DNA of 64,000 nt from Crocodylus rhombifer (GCA_038503035.1 JAVSML010024311.1:830072-894071), one strand, 5' to 3'. Counted from the first letter of the stretch, positions 23,040-34,365 are shown. Numbers and translations are program-made. Notes: generated by a model from the letters alone, not told the origin.

Positions 23040-25790
23040 AAATGGAAGGCAACATAGCTGCCAGTGAAGGAAATGGGCAGCTAATGATACACTATAAAGC
23101 CCCACCTATCTTTCCATCATAATAACTTTTTCATGCACCCATTCCTTTGTACCATACCAGCCTCTTTTTGTTTCACAGATTCAGACAAGATGACTGGAAA
23201 CTTTAGAGTATAAAATGATCATCAGGAGATAATGTTCATTAAAGCATGTTAATTTACTAGAATAACCATTTTTTTTTCTGGTAGCAAGAATTGTTAGAAG
23301 ACTTTCCTGTAAGATGAGCTAATAATAAAAAATCATCATTTATACTGTTTCCCACATGGTTTTATCATGCTTACTTCCCCATAACAATTTAATAAGTTAG
23401 AGTCTGATCCTACTCTCCCTGAGTTCAGTGAAAAAAGCCCCAGACATTTCACCAGGAGCAGGCTTACTATGATTGTGAAATGCTATGAGATTTTGAGTGA
23501 AATTTTGAATCTGGGGGGGCTGCTTTCTCTCTTCTCTCTTCATTCCTGGAAAAAATTGTCAGTGGAAATAAACATTCTTACCTGAAAGGCTAACATGTAA
23601 AGATATTTAGCACTCATAAAATCACCCACTTCCATAGACTGGATCATAAATGGCTGTGATTTACATATGAAATGTATCTGTAATAAATTTCCACATAAAT
23701 TCTTTCCAACAGCATGCAAACCTTTTTAGTTCCACACTCTGCGCTCCTCTAATGTTCCTCCACCTGGCTGTGGTCCTTTTTATGTGGGAACATTAAACTA
23801 ATTTTACTTGGAATGTACGATGGTTTCTCAAGATGATGCACCTGATACTAAAAAGCAGTTCACAAGACTTCTTAGGAAGACAGATGGTTCCCCAGAGGCT
23901 GCTTCTGCTTTGTATTACAGCTTATAGTCTTGCTTTTAGCTCCAGCTCATCTTTGACAACCTTCTGCTTCACATTTGGTATCCTTGTGACATCTACAAAA
24001 TGACTAGGGGGTCAAGAAGTCAACTGGCTTCCTCATATGCTTCTGCCATTACTAGTGGCATTGGTTGGGCAGTGAGGGAGGGGAGCTGAAGGGGGGCACA
24101 TGCACGTTTGAGATGTGATGATGACACAAGGAAAGAACAATATCAATTCTTCACTGTGCTCAGGTTATGGTGAATTCCATCCAAACATAGCTGTCCTTTG
24201 TTTGACAGAGCATTTTAATGCTGAAACAGGTTGTTTCTTATCCCATTCATTGCTTGTAACTTGATGATGTTCTCCACACTGGAAACATGTTGCTTCTTGG
24301 CATTGGCATCTAGAAGCCCCATTTGGATACATAATATTACTGTGCAGCAGGACAAGCCTGGCTCCCAGAGTGCTCTGCAGCTACAGATGAATTGCATTAA
24401 GGTATTTTGTTTGTTAGCCACCAAGTGCCTCTTTGTATAGAAGCCTGAAATGGGATGTCTGAAATGCGAGCCTGGAGGAAGCTTGGCATGAAACATTTTA
24501 CTTAATGAAATGGATTTAAAGAAATATGAAAGTATTATATTTGCTATTAAAAAAATAGGTAAAACACTGCTTTGCAGTGTTCAGCCTAGAAACTATATCT
24601 TCAGCTGGGTCCATAGCATTCAGGAACCTCAAGTGAATCTAAATCTCTGGCTTACGCTGTACTGAGTATCTTAGATTAAAGTAAATCCACATTATCCTGC
24701 TTGCTCTAGGCAGGATGATTTGAGTTATGAATGCAGTCATATAAGCATATTCTGAAAGAGATTTAAAACAAACGGATGAACAGAGTAATCAGAAAGCCAC
24801 GCTATTGGATACATTTTGATTGAACTGCATACAACAGATGACACAAGAAAAGCATAGCATACTTCATAGTATTGCAGAGTCAATAAGCACGAAGTTCTTA
24901 TGGACATACTGGATCAAAAATACAGTAAAGCTAGAAGTTAGCTAAGTTTTTAAAGGATGTCTGTCAAGTTCACACCATAGGTGATTGCACTAACACTTCA
25001 TATTATTTTTTCTTATATTCATAGAAGTCATATTGTTCGTACTGATCACTTTTTAACTATAATTCTGCTATAGGTGTAATGTAATACATAAGGATTCTTT
25101 TGTAACTTAGTACATATTCATGTTGTAGAGCATGACATTAAAAAGAAAGCATCTGTTTATCTTGTCTGCAAAACTAAAATCTGCTAAGAATTGACTTTTG
25201 TTTTTAAACAATTCATCTTAGGGAATTCTTTAGTCTTTCCTTTAAATAAGTTAACTTGTGTCCATTGTAGGCAGACTGGAAATAATTTACCAAGAGAAGA
25301 ATGATTGTTTAATATTTTTATTACAGGAATGCCAGAAGCTCTAATAAAAATGGAGTTTCAGCTGCGCTAAAGACTATACAGACCTCTATAGAGACATAGT
25401 TTTTGTCCCAAAGAGTCTGTGTTAAACTTCTACTGAGTCTAGAGGTGGGGAAAGTTGGTAATTCTCAATTCTGGACCTAGAAATCACTAACCTTAACATC
25501 TAAGGAGACTATTTTTATCTGAGGCTTGAGTATTTTGGACCCATATTCAGTAGCAGCACCCATCTCGGAAATGGCAATGATCAAACCAGAACAACCATTT
25601 TCCACAGATTTCTGGTCTTGACACTCCCATCCAATCCTGGCTCTCCCATCACTCAAGGTATGCATTCTTCCTTCCTCTTATTGCTTCCCTAGTGCAGCAC
25701 TGGCTGGCTAGCACATTTGGGCATGCTGCCAGGAGAAGTCACCTTCCCTTTAATCTTATGCAGCAGTGGACAAAATAACAAATCTAATCA
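23040..25790. other. Non-coding stretch, no gene seen
   Basis: 23400-23465 (CTGATCCTACTCTCCCTGAG, then TTCAGTGAAAAAAGCCCC) may be another copy of the old repeat seen at 16641. The opposite-strand frames at 24215-24496 overlap without domains. No other feature. Confidence 0.45.
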
Positions 25791-25794
25791 ACAG

Positions 25795-26245
25795 CTGGAC
25801 TCCATTTCCCAGCAGCTTCTGCCTGTGTCATTGCATCGGGTTTCTATGGAGACCCCAAGAGCGGTGGAGCTGTGACAGCATGGAGCCAGGGTTTCCATGG
25901 AGACAAGCCCGAGTGCTGGCTGGGCAGGGAGCTGCTTCAGGGCTGGAGCCAGGATCTTGCAGTGGTGAGAAAGTGGGCTCATACACCCAGGGTAGGGGCA
26001 TGCAGACAGTGGATTATGGCTCTGCTTCAGCTCTAGACCACTCTGTCACCACTGCAAGATCCCACCCCTGGCCCTGGCCTTGGAGCAGCTCCTCACCCAG
26101 CCACCAATCCTGCCAGTGCTGCTGGGACTGGTCTCCATGGAAACCCTGGCCCCATGCTATCACAGTCCTGCTGTTCCTGTGGTGTCTATGGAAACCAGTT
26201 GTAGTGACACAGGCAGGGGCTGCTGGGAAATTGAGTCCAATCCAG
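25795..26245. mobile_element. Foldback element, two ~180-210 nt inverted arms with a 62-nt loop
   Basis: The left arm (25795-25975) begins CTGGACTCCATTTCCCAGCA. Read on the minus strand, the right arm (26038-26245) begins CTGGATTGGACTCAATTTCC. The arms stay collinear through TTTCTATGGAGACC / TTTCCATAGACACC, GTGACAGCATGG / GTGATAGCATGG, GGGTTTCCATGGAGAC and GATCTTGCAGTGGTGA. By eye they are about 80 percent identical, with small gaps. There is no transposase, only spurious open frames. It is likely a palindromic non-autonomous DNA transposon. The terminal motif also resembles the ACTACAATTCCCAG-type ZNF143/SBS promoter motif. Confidence 0.85.
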
Positions 26246-26528
26246 CCCGCAGGCCTGTCCCTGATCTAATGGGATGTTATGGGGGAGGAGGCCACCTCTA
26301 TCATAAAATACATGACAGCAGAGAAATTTGCAATTTAATCACTGATGCAAGTACACAACCAAAGTTGAGAGCTTTTGAATGGTTTCGGAAGAAATCATTA
26401 AAAAGTTCTGGGATTTATACTGTAGTACATATTAGAAGGGGCCTGCAGCAGGTAAAATGTCTTCTGCCTTGTGTTTGAGAGGGAGTGTGAGGAGGTCACT
26501 TTCTCCCCACTGTCTCAGAGGATCTGAG

Positions 26529-27115
26529 TGTTAGAAATGGAATATTGTTAGAAATGGAGTATTGTTAGAAATCACAGACTCTCCCCCAGCGCCTGATAAG
26601 GAAGAAACACTGCCAAGGACTTTTCTCCTTGCCCAGCCTTGCCACAGCTCTTCTTATACTAAATCACAGACTCTCCCCCAGCTTCTCCTAGCCTTTCTCA
26701 TGCAGATTACAGAAGCTGGAATTCAACTGACTGTGTCCTTGGAAGGGGGGGGGGGGTTAAACTCTTGGTGACCTACAGAACTTTCTGAGCATGCTCAATT
26801 AGCTAATGCATATTTACTTCTCAGCCCTGCATACTTAAGTAGTTAATTATAATGTACATGCGATGGATGTAGTGATGTAACCACATATATGTTTGTATGA
26901 AACGGAAATGAGCTGTAAGAGTTCCTGTTTCTGCACATGTGCCCAGGAGGAAAAAGATAAATACAGCCTGCAAAAATTCCTTGGTGGATTCAGAGTACTC
27001 TGAGTCTTTGACTCTGCTCTGACCCTATTTGCAAATACACCTTTTGTGCCATCTGATGTATGTGTGTCTGTGATTTTAGTGGCCTCCAAGAAACGGACCG
27101 CAATTTTTTGCAACA
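26529..27115 (+). mobile_element. Candidate solo LTR
   Basis: The block starts with TG in a triple repeat of TGTTAGAAAT and ends in TTTTTTGCAACA. Before the end there is an AGATAAATACAGCC sequence that could be a TATA region, followed by GC-poor, R-U5-like sequence. Two direct copies of AATCACAGACTCTCCCCCAG lie about 90 bp apart near the left end, as is common in U3. A clear target-site duplication was not found and no internal retroviral sequence is adjacent. An old non-LTR repeat is an alternative. Confidence 0.3.
26742..26755. repeat. Poly-G run
   Basis: A GGAAGG lead-in is followed by a G homopolymer of about 12 nt. Confidence 0.9.
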
Positions 27116-27119
27116 TGAG

Positions 27120-27465
27120 GTTACCCTAACCTGGGGCCAGGGTATCTGAAATCCTGGCCTAATGTATCTCTGATTGAATACCCTTATAAAGAACAGCAGT
27201 ACAAATCAATGTGGAAATAAGGAAAAAGGATGGTGGTCTGAGGAACTTCATCACTGAAGATTTCACATGGCAGATAGGTGGTGAGAAGTCTGTGTTGGGT
27301 ATGGGGGTGGGCAGTATGGATCAGGAAAGCAGAGCAAGAGCAGAATGAGAGAGAGAGAGGGTTCATCAATATACCTCATGAACCTATGCTGTGAAGCACA
27401 ATAATAGCTAGGTTATCTGGGATTTGGATTTTGGTTCACATCCAGCTAGAATTACATATTTATAT
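27120..27465. other. Non-coding stretch, no gene seen
   Basis: An AG-rich patch (GAGAGAGAGAG) lies near 27348-27360. Otherwise nothing is recognisable. Confidence 0.5.
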
Positions 27466-27537
27466 ATATCTCTCTATATAGCTATTGACGGACACGTGTG
27501 TGTGTGTATATATCTATATTATAGATAATATAGATAT

Positions 27538-27577
<40 letters not shown>

Positions 27578-27630
27578 CTATATTATATATAGATATATAT
27601 ACACACACACATACACACACACATATATAT
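27466..27630. repeat. Compound (TA)n/(TG)n/(CA)n microsatellite
   Basis: TG repeats (27495-27508), TA-rich sequence and a long CA run (27540-27570), then more TA and CA. The TG and CA runs face each other and TATCTATATTATAGATA is itself palindromic, so the region can form a hairpin. Confidence 0.9.
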
Positions 27631-27830
27631 TTACCATTTTACAGATTTTTAAATCATGATTATTATTTGGAGGAGCAAATAGAGGCAAGATATAAAAGAA
27701 CCAATAAAAAAAGCATGATGAATACTCTTCATATGTTCCCAAACATGTAAGAAAAGTTCCTTTGACTTTGCTGTCAGTGGTAATACCAGAAAAAGTAATA
27801 GTGACCACGAAGCAAGGGATTGATTTTCTT

Positions 27831-27945
27831 TGCGTGCGTCTACACATTACCCTACAGCGATGTAGCGATGGCACACTACTTCCAAAAGGAAGTACTAAAG
27901 CATGGCGCCATAGCAACGTCGCCATACAGTGACATATATATCAGA
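27831..27945. mobile_element. Short MITE related to 1138-1411
   Basis: It starts GCGTCTACACATTACCCTAC, contains CAGCGATGTAGCGATGG and the palindromic ACTTCCAAAAGGAAGT, and ends with CATAGCAACGTCGCCATAC. It shares the TCTACACAT and CTTCCAAAAG blocks with the 1138-1411 element. About 115 bp, non-coding. Confidence 0.6.
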
Positions 27946-27949
27946 TATT

Positions 27950-28540
27950 TGGTTAGAGTCAAACCCAGTTCACCTTGAAGTCAGTGCAAGTCATTCTGTG
28001 ACTTGAGGAATAGTTGGATTAGGCCAAGAAAGACCATGAGGATTGTCCTATGAGCAAAGATAAAGAAACTTCCAGTTCTTGTAGAGAAACAAAAGCGTTA
28101 ATAACATCTCTCTCAAGATATATTGAAACTTTCAACACCTTTTTGGCATAGAGATTTTGAAATCACCCTTATGTTCACAGAGGTTTGAAGAGGTAGAACA
28201 TGCAGATACCAGAACATAATGGCACCATCTCTTCAGTAGTGAGATTGGTTTACTTGGCTTTGCTATTAAATCCATGACAAGAAATTTAGCAAGACAAGAA
28301 AGATTTCAATAATAAGCAGACTCTTCTCTCCAGTGAACCACCTACACAACCTCAGATGTTTCTGCCTCCCAAAAATAATTAATTCCTGTTGGCTGGTTCA
28401 TTGATCTGGCCACTATTTACACACGATTTCAGAATAAGCAGCAGAACTAGTACTGCTGTGGAGTGAATAGTACACCTTGGGTGCATTTATGTACCAGGTG
28501 GGGGAAATGTCCTAGGGTTGCCATGCTCTCCCCTAGCATC
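27950..28540. other. Non-coding stretch, no gene seen
   Basis: Nothing recognisable apart from a Chompy-like GGGTGCATTTATGTACC at 28479-28495 that may be a degraded element end. Confidence 0.4.
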
Positions 28541-28546
28541 CCTTAC

Positions 28547-29431
28547 TGTAGCAAGTTTGGGTAAAAGCACCCTCGTTCTTGCCCACCATGTCTTGATCTT
28601 ATAAAAGTTAAAGGGAGGTTGCCTCTTGTTCTCCTGGTCACGGGTCCTGCTACCCCAATCCTTGTTTATATAACGGGGTTCTGAACACCCCAACCTTATG
28701 GGCTATGCATGGCTCCAACCACCCCCGTACCATGCCACAAGTCTTGCTGATAGACCAGATGTTATTTGGTCTATCTCACACTCTGCGCCCTCTCTGACAC
28801 TCAGGCTCTCCGCAGCCCTCGTCTCTCAGTTGCGCCCCCCAGGCACTATGGCTTCCACAGCCTTTTCCGCGCTGCCCCCTTTGCTCTGGGGTTACTGCAG
28901 CCTTGGGGCTCAGGTGGCCGTAGCCATGCCTGGCCCCTTTGCTCTAAGGTGGGGTCTGTGCACCCCAAATGCTTTGCCTTCTCTGGCACCTTTCTTGCTG
29001 CCCCTCTCTCTGAGGTTCCCACATCACCGTGGGCCCCCTATGAGGCCTCCTCCATCCCCTTATAGCCTCTCCCAGTCCTCCGGTTTAAACAACAAACACA
29101 GGCTTCTGCACTCTAACTTAAATCCAGGTCTCATGGCTAAAACATCTTCTGAGCCACCCCACAAGTGCTCCATCTCTCCCCCATATCATCAGCTGCACCC
29201 ACCTTCAAACTTTTCCCTTTTTCCACTCAGGGCAGAGCTCCTTCTCCTTTTGTTTCAGGCAGGGCCCCCCAGTGTGGCCTCAGCCTGGGAGTTATATAGG
29301 CCAGGCCTGCCCCTTCTGGTCAGCTGACTAAACAGGTGTAAGCCCCTAGCTCCTCCTTGTTGCCCTGGCAACTGGCACCTGGGTGACCATTCCTACTCTT
29401 CAAGTAGCAGGCACCTTAGTGCCCTGCTACA
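28547..29431 (-). mobile_element. Candidate solo LTR, minus orientation
   Basis: The block begins TGTAGCA and ends TGCTACA, a perfect 7-bp terminal inverted repeat with TG...CA ends. On the minus strand the first 27 bp form a hairpin (GTAGCAGGGCAC...GTGCCTGCTAC). A TATA-like GCCTATATAACTCCC follows about 130 bp in. Length is 885 bp. The long plus-strand frame at 28698-29327 is compositional (Pro/Leu/Ser-rich) and matches nothing known to me. No convincing target-site duplication was seen, so the LTR call is tentative; a different DNA element is possible. Confidence 0.35.
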
Positions 29432-29670
29432 GTCTACATGTAACATTAATGCAACACAATAAACTCTGGTGTAGTTCATGCCAGAGTTAACTGCTCACAG
29501 GTGCAGCATCTACACATGCATGCAGGACAGCAGCACTTTGAGCCAGGGCAGAGCATCCCTCTGAGCTGGCAGCAGGTTTGTGAAGGTTCAGCCCTGGGCT
29601 CTGGGCAGCAATGTTGGGCAGCAGAGGGGCTGGCTGGGACATGAGGGTGTAGAACCTGCAGAGCCATGTG
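29432..29670. mobile_element. Probable partial Chompy-like MITE
   Basis: The left end GTCTACATGTAACATTAATG and the inner TGCAGCATCTACACATGC look like one end of a Chompy-type element. The GC-rich part (GGGGCTGGCTGGG) resembles the interior of 22531-23038. The right end is lost at the AT-rich microsatellite. Confidence 0.4.
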
Positions 29671-29674
29671 ACTT

Positions 29675-29945
29675 CACAAAAATATTGTATATGTGTGTGT
29701 GTATGTATAAATATTATTTACCTATAATAATATTATCATAAATTAATAATAACATCAATATACCAATAATATTATAATAAATAAATATTATTTATAAATA
29801 TGGTTTTATATGTGCATGTATGTGTGTATAATATATATGCATATATAATATTTATATATGCAAAAAGAAAATATGTAATAGGATCTGTATGTGTGTGTAT
29901 ATCTCTCTCTATATAATATAATATAATATAATATACATTATCTAA
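29675..29945. repeat. AT-rich low-complexity and (TG)n/(TA)n microsatellite block
   Basis: Runs of ATAATATT, TGTGTGTGTATG, ATATATATGCATATATAAT and four copies of AATAT near 29916-29935. No other content. Confidence 0.85.
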
Positions 29946-29949
29946 TAGA

Positions 29950-30860
29950 ACCTGTATAAAGCAAATTGTATCAATAGGTAGGTGTCTAAAATAGTGAAAT
30001 CACATTGAATATATGCATGTTGTAGTTATAATAAACAATAATGATGACATTCTGTTATATATGCATGCCAGACCACCATTCTAGCATACATTTCCAACAA
30101 CAGGGTCTGGAACTAATGAAAACATAAAAACCACTTATTTTTATAACCACTGTAGTCCCATAAAATTGCATACAAATAGTCTACACAATGATACATATTT
30201 ACAGTATATTGTTGCTGAATAAACATTTGATCCAGAATCTGGATTCCTGTAGTCTAAATATTTTTTCCCTCCATAATTTTTTAATTGGGGCATATTCTAT
30301 TTGTAGTCTGTGAAGGAAAGAGTGTTGGTTAAATGTTATATCAGTGCATATTGGTATGAAGAATTAATGACCCTATGGATTACTTTACAAATAAATTGTT
30401 ACTACTAATTGCTGTATTTACTTCAATATAAGATGACCCCCCCCAATAATTAGATTCCATATATGAAAAAATGTGTACATTTATTATACTTTGTCAGGTA
30501 TTGAATCTAAATACTGGAGGTTTGCCTTGAATATGTCTCCCTCCCACTGATACAACAAGGAAAATAAATATGGAGTTCAAAACCCCACCTAGTCCTCTGC
30601 CCTCTCAGCTTCTTCCCCCTCTAGCCCCTTCTTTCTCTTCTTACTGTAATATCCTAGAGTCCCTGAGCACACGGGAGTGAGGGGCAAATTGAAATAAACA
30701 TACCTATAGTAATTTGTACGTAGGCAAATTACTACAGGCAGGTACCCATAGACTTAGTTCATCCAGATCTGATGCTTTTTAATTTTTTTTAAACTGCTGC
30801 AAGTTTTATCACAAGTATTCCATAAACAAACTTTTAAGCAGCACTTTTGTACCTTATTTT
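29950..30860. other. AT-rich non-coding stretch, no gene seen
   Basis: A C-run (ACCCCCCCC) lies near 30437. No exon, RNA or mobile-element end could be supported. Confidence 0.5.
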
Positions 30861-30865
30861 TTCTT

Positions 30866-31505
30866 ATAGAATCATAGAATCAATGAATCAGAAGGGACCT
30901 GGACAGACTATCTAGTCCGACCCCCTGCCATGGGCAGGAAGGAGCACTGGGGGTGGGAGGGGTCATAAGACCCCAGCCAGGTACCTATCCAGTCTCCTCT
31001 TGAAGATCTCCAGGGCAGGTGAGAGCACCAACCTCTCTGGGAAGCCTATTCCAGGCTCTGGCCACCCTTACAGTGAAATAGTTCTTCCTAATATCTAACC
31101 TAAACCTATCCTCCCTCAGCTTGCTGCCATTGTTCCTGGTGACTCCAAGGGGGGCCTGGTGAACAGACTTTCCCTGAGTCCCTGCTGGTGGTCCCTGATA
31201 AGGTTGTAGGCAGCCACAAGATCCCCCCTCAGTCTCCTCCTGCAGAGACTGAAGAGATTCAGGTCCCTCAGCCTATCCTCATAGGGCTGGCCACGGAGCC
31301 CATCAACCATACCAGTGGCCCTCCTCTGGACCCTCTCCAGGTTCTCCACGTCTCTCTTGAAGTGTGGCGCCCAGAACTGGACACGGTACTCCAGCTGCGG
31401 CCTGACCAGCGCCACATAAAGGGGGAGCAAGACCCCTCTGGACCTGTTAGTGATGTCCCTGTTGATGCATGACAGGGTGCGGTTGGCTCTGCCTATTGCT
31501 TTGTT
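30866..31505 (-). mobile_element. CR1 LINE fragment, 3' end of ORF2 and 3' UTR
   Basis: On the minus strand the frame gives RANRTLSCINRDITNRSRG, VLLPLYVALVRPQLEYRVQF, ERVQRRATGMVDGL and [20 protein letters not shown], the C-terminal CR1 ORF2 block. The Cys of the usual [10 protein letters not shown] is Arg here. It is followed by the CR1 3' UTR and ends in the characteristic terminal repeat of ATTGATTCTATGATTCTATA type at 30866-30890. It is 5'-truncated and inactive. The antisense frame at 31188-31472 is only its shadow. Confidence 0.93.
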
Positions 31506-31509
31506 GCAT

Positions 31510-31622
31510 TGGCCCACACAGAAGATGGTGATGAGGAGGAAGAAAATGAAGACAGCGATGAAGAGGGAGAGAGCAGAAGAGGATGATGGGGAAGAAGAGG
31601 ATGATGAAGTCAACCTGGACTA
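31510..31622 (+). other. Purine-rich, acidic coding-like segment
   Basis: Immediately outside the CR1 5' boundary, GATGATGAGG-like repeats encode acidic peptides in two plus frames: DGDEEEENEDSDEEGE in one, and AEEDDGEEEDDEVNLD followed by a stop (TAA at 31621) in the other. This could be the acidic C-terminus of a transposon or host protein cut off by the CR1 insertion, or simply a GA-rich low-complexity tract. No family assigned. Confidence 0.2.
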
Positions 31623-31875
31623 AGAATTGGGGAAGATACTAGAGGAGGTGGGGGTAGGGAGTGGAAAAGGGAGGTGGAGGGAGAGGGATTTGAGGTGGTT
31701 CAGCATGATTGCCATGGGCAAAGGCATGGTGATGGGCATGTGGGTGCATAGATGCAGTTATTGTAACGGGATGTGGATGGTGTAACAGTGCATATGTGTT
31801 AGGGATTGTTAAGTGAACCAGACAGCTCTTGTGACTTGTGGTTGTTAAAGTAGAGGTATATAGATAGATTAATTG

Positions 31876-32175
31876 ATTTCATAGATTTCATAGACATTTG
31901 GGCTGGAAGGGACCCCGGAGGATCATCGAGTCCAGCCCACTGCCCCAGGGGCAGGAAGTCAGCAGGGATCATAGGATCCCAGCAAGATAAGCATCCAAAC
32001 GTGTCTTGAAGGCATTCAAAGTGGGCGCTTGAGCCACATCTGGCAGCAGTCTATTCCAAAACTTAGGGGCTTGGACAGTGAAGTTCTTTCTTATGTCCAG
32101 CCTGAATTGGTCGCAGCAGAGTTTGTGACTGTTTGATCTTATCATCCCTTGGGGCGCTCTGGTGATTGATCCATC
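31876..32175 (-). mobile_element. CR1 LINE 3' fragment
   Basis: On the minus strand it encodes the last ORF2 residues, including [40 protein letters not shown] and DAYLAGIL then a stop. A short 3' UTR and the terminal ATGTCTATGAAATCTATG repeat follow. This is the same C-terminus as in the CR1 at 55360-56731 and a different 3'-end type from 30866-31505, so at least two CR1 subfamilies are present. The copy is only 300 bp. Confidence 0.92.
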
Positions 32176-32196
32176 CATTGTAAATATACAAATATA

Positions 32197-32240
32197 TGTG
32201 TGTGTGTGTGTGTGTGTACCCACACACACACACACACACA
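32197..32240. repeat. Inverted (TG)n/(CA)n microsatellite
   Basis: About ten TG units are followed directly by about eleven CA units, a self-complementary arrangement. Confidence 0.95.
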
Positions 32241-32244
32241 TATA

Positions 32245-34325
32245 TAAATTATTTTTTTGTAAAACCTGTGGTTGGCTCAATATAGGCCATGTGTTTTATA
32301 GCAATACTCAGTGTTGGCTGCATTTAATCAACTTCATAGCTGATTTCCATTACTAAGCACATGCTGTTTTTGGCAGAAGTTTAATGATGGACAGTGAGTA
32401 TGCAAATATAATATAAGGGGCTTTTTTCTCCATGCTGATTGGGGAAAACAACCTTGTTTTGTACTCAGGTAAATATGGTATTTGTATTATGCTAGCTTCC
32501 AGATGCCAAAGTCAGAGTTGAGATGCTGTTGTGTGAGGCATTACCTCAAGGATATTCTAATTCAGGGCTGTCCAAATGCTGGCCAGGAAGCTTCATGTGG
32601 CCTGTGAGTGGTTAATCTGCAGCTGATGGACTCCCACCCAGGCACCACTCACCCTGTTGCTTCTGTTGTTGTTGCTGTGGCTGAGGATCTTTGAGCTCTT
32701 GGTCCCTCCTTCAGATTCTGCTTCCTGTCTCTGCCACTAGAGGTAAGATGGAGCAGCCAGGGGGCTGTGGTTCCCAGGGAGGGGTGTGTTATGTGCAGCC
32801 TCCAGATGCTCAGATGTTGGAAAATGCTATTCTAAATTATGATGTGTTCAAAGAGCTCCAGGAGACTGAAAACAGTTGGGGATTGATATGCATGGAGTTA
32901 CATGCCCTTTCACCTTCATCTGCTACTCTTTTTTTCCTGACGTGTTTGATGGAAGCCTGCACAAGAGCCTCTGCACTCTTGAAGGAGCACCCTTGCATGA
33001 GGATCATCTTCCTAGGCCAAAATAAAACTGTTCTAGGACTAGGTCCTGCCAGGGGTGTGGTGAAAATCAACCTCCCCACTGGAGAATCCAGCCCTGTATT
33101 TATAATTCCCTCACTGTGGCAAGTGCAATAGATTTCTCAAACACTGATTCTAAAATGAGCTTGCTGGGATGTTTTACTTTTCTTTTTTTCATTGGCAACA
33201 GATTTCTTTCAAGGACTTGTGGCAAAGTTTAATTTTACAACTACTGTCTTTGTGCAGAAAGGTTTTACAAGAGCCGCATTTGTGCTTGATGTCAGATCTT
33301 TGCTAAGATGAACCTGCTAACTTTTCTGACCAGGCATTTCCAGAATGGTAAACAAATGCGGTAGGCAGAGTAAAGAGGGAAACATAAAGCTGGATTAGAA
33401 AATGGTTACAGAAAGATATGCGCCTGGTAGTTTTCACAAAAAATGTGACAGCATCTGCCACTGAGGTTGTAAAATATTTGGGGCCTTGAAATTCAACCAA
33501 AGGTAAAATGCACAGCACAACAGACCCTCTGCCCATTATGGAAGAAAAGGCTAAAGCAACAGATAAAAGCAGGGGACAGTGGGACTTTCCTCTGGAAGCC
33601 ATTTCAGAAACACTTCCTAATCCATCACCTGCATGCTGATATATCCATGCTCTCCCTTGGAAAGCTAAGGATGTGAGTGTAGCTTGTTCTCTCTTTTTGG
33701 AGTCTCAGCTGGTAATTAATGAAGTCAGATCTTGGCTTGCTGACTAACTGGCTGTGCCTTAGGGGAAAGGTTTAGTTACATGGTAAAAGAAAGAAAAAAT
33801 ATTTTTTTGGTGAGGCAGGTTTGGATCTACTACTGACTCTAAAATTGCTTCCTCCCTGAACTGCTGCATTTGTAACACACTGTATCCCTTTCCACTCCTA
33901 ATCTAAACATAATTACCATTCTCTCTGCCACAAGATACGCATCCCATTGGGAGAGGACAAACTACTTCAACACATAGTAAGTGTCCTTTCCTCCCCACCC
34001 CACCCCCCCACCTCCGTGGATAGGTAGATGCTTTATAAACCATAAAAATAATAGTATTAAAATTTAAAACTTGAGATAGTAAAGACCAGACTTTCAAATG
34101 AATAGCCCCTTTGGAGAAGCATTCTGTGGTCCTGGTAGGCAGAATTTTATAATTAAATTATTTCTGTAAGCACACTTTTGAGACTCAAACCATAGTTATT
34201 TATTTCAGTAGACATCCATGATTTGGGGCTATGATTTCACAGAAACACCTCAGGATTTCAGTGCAGTGGCCCAAACTTCTAACTCAAATTATCCTCAAAC
34301 CTATTCTATTATACCCTCCAACCTA
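32245..34325. other. Mostly unique non-coding sequence
   Basis: CAGGGCTGTCCAAATGCTGG at 32563 resembles the CAGGGGTGTCCAAAC-type left end of some hAT-family MITEs; no matching right end was found. The 146-codon frame at 32691-33131 has no recognisable domain. A C-rich run (CCACCCCCCCACC) lies near 34001-34013. Confidence 0.4.
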
Positions 34326-34365
34326 ATCACTAGCCTAATCCCAATCCTAATGCTAATCCTAATCC
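34321..34365. repeat. Degenerate CCTAAT hexamer repeat
   Basis: CCTAATC-like units recur (CCTAATCACTAGCCTAATC, then CCAATCCTAATGCTAATCC). The period is six, but the unit is not the exact telomeric CCCTAA. Confidence 0.6.

Noticed and set aside
28698..29327. 209-codon plus-strand frame
   Set aside because: Pro/Leu/Ser-rich, overlaps another open frame, lies within a candidate LTR and has no domain or splice context.
31188..31472. 94-codon plus-strand frame
   Set aside because: Antisense shadow of the minus-strand CR1 ORF2.
32691..33131. 146-codon frame with ordinary composition
   Set aside because: No recognisable domain, no convincing splice sites, starts near a MITE-like sequence; kept out for lack of support.
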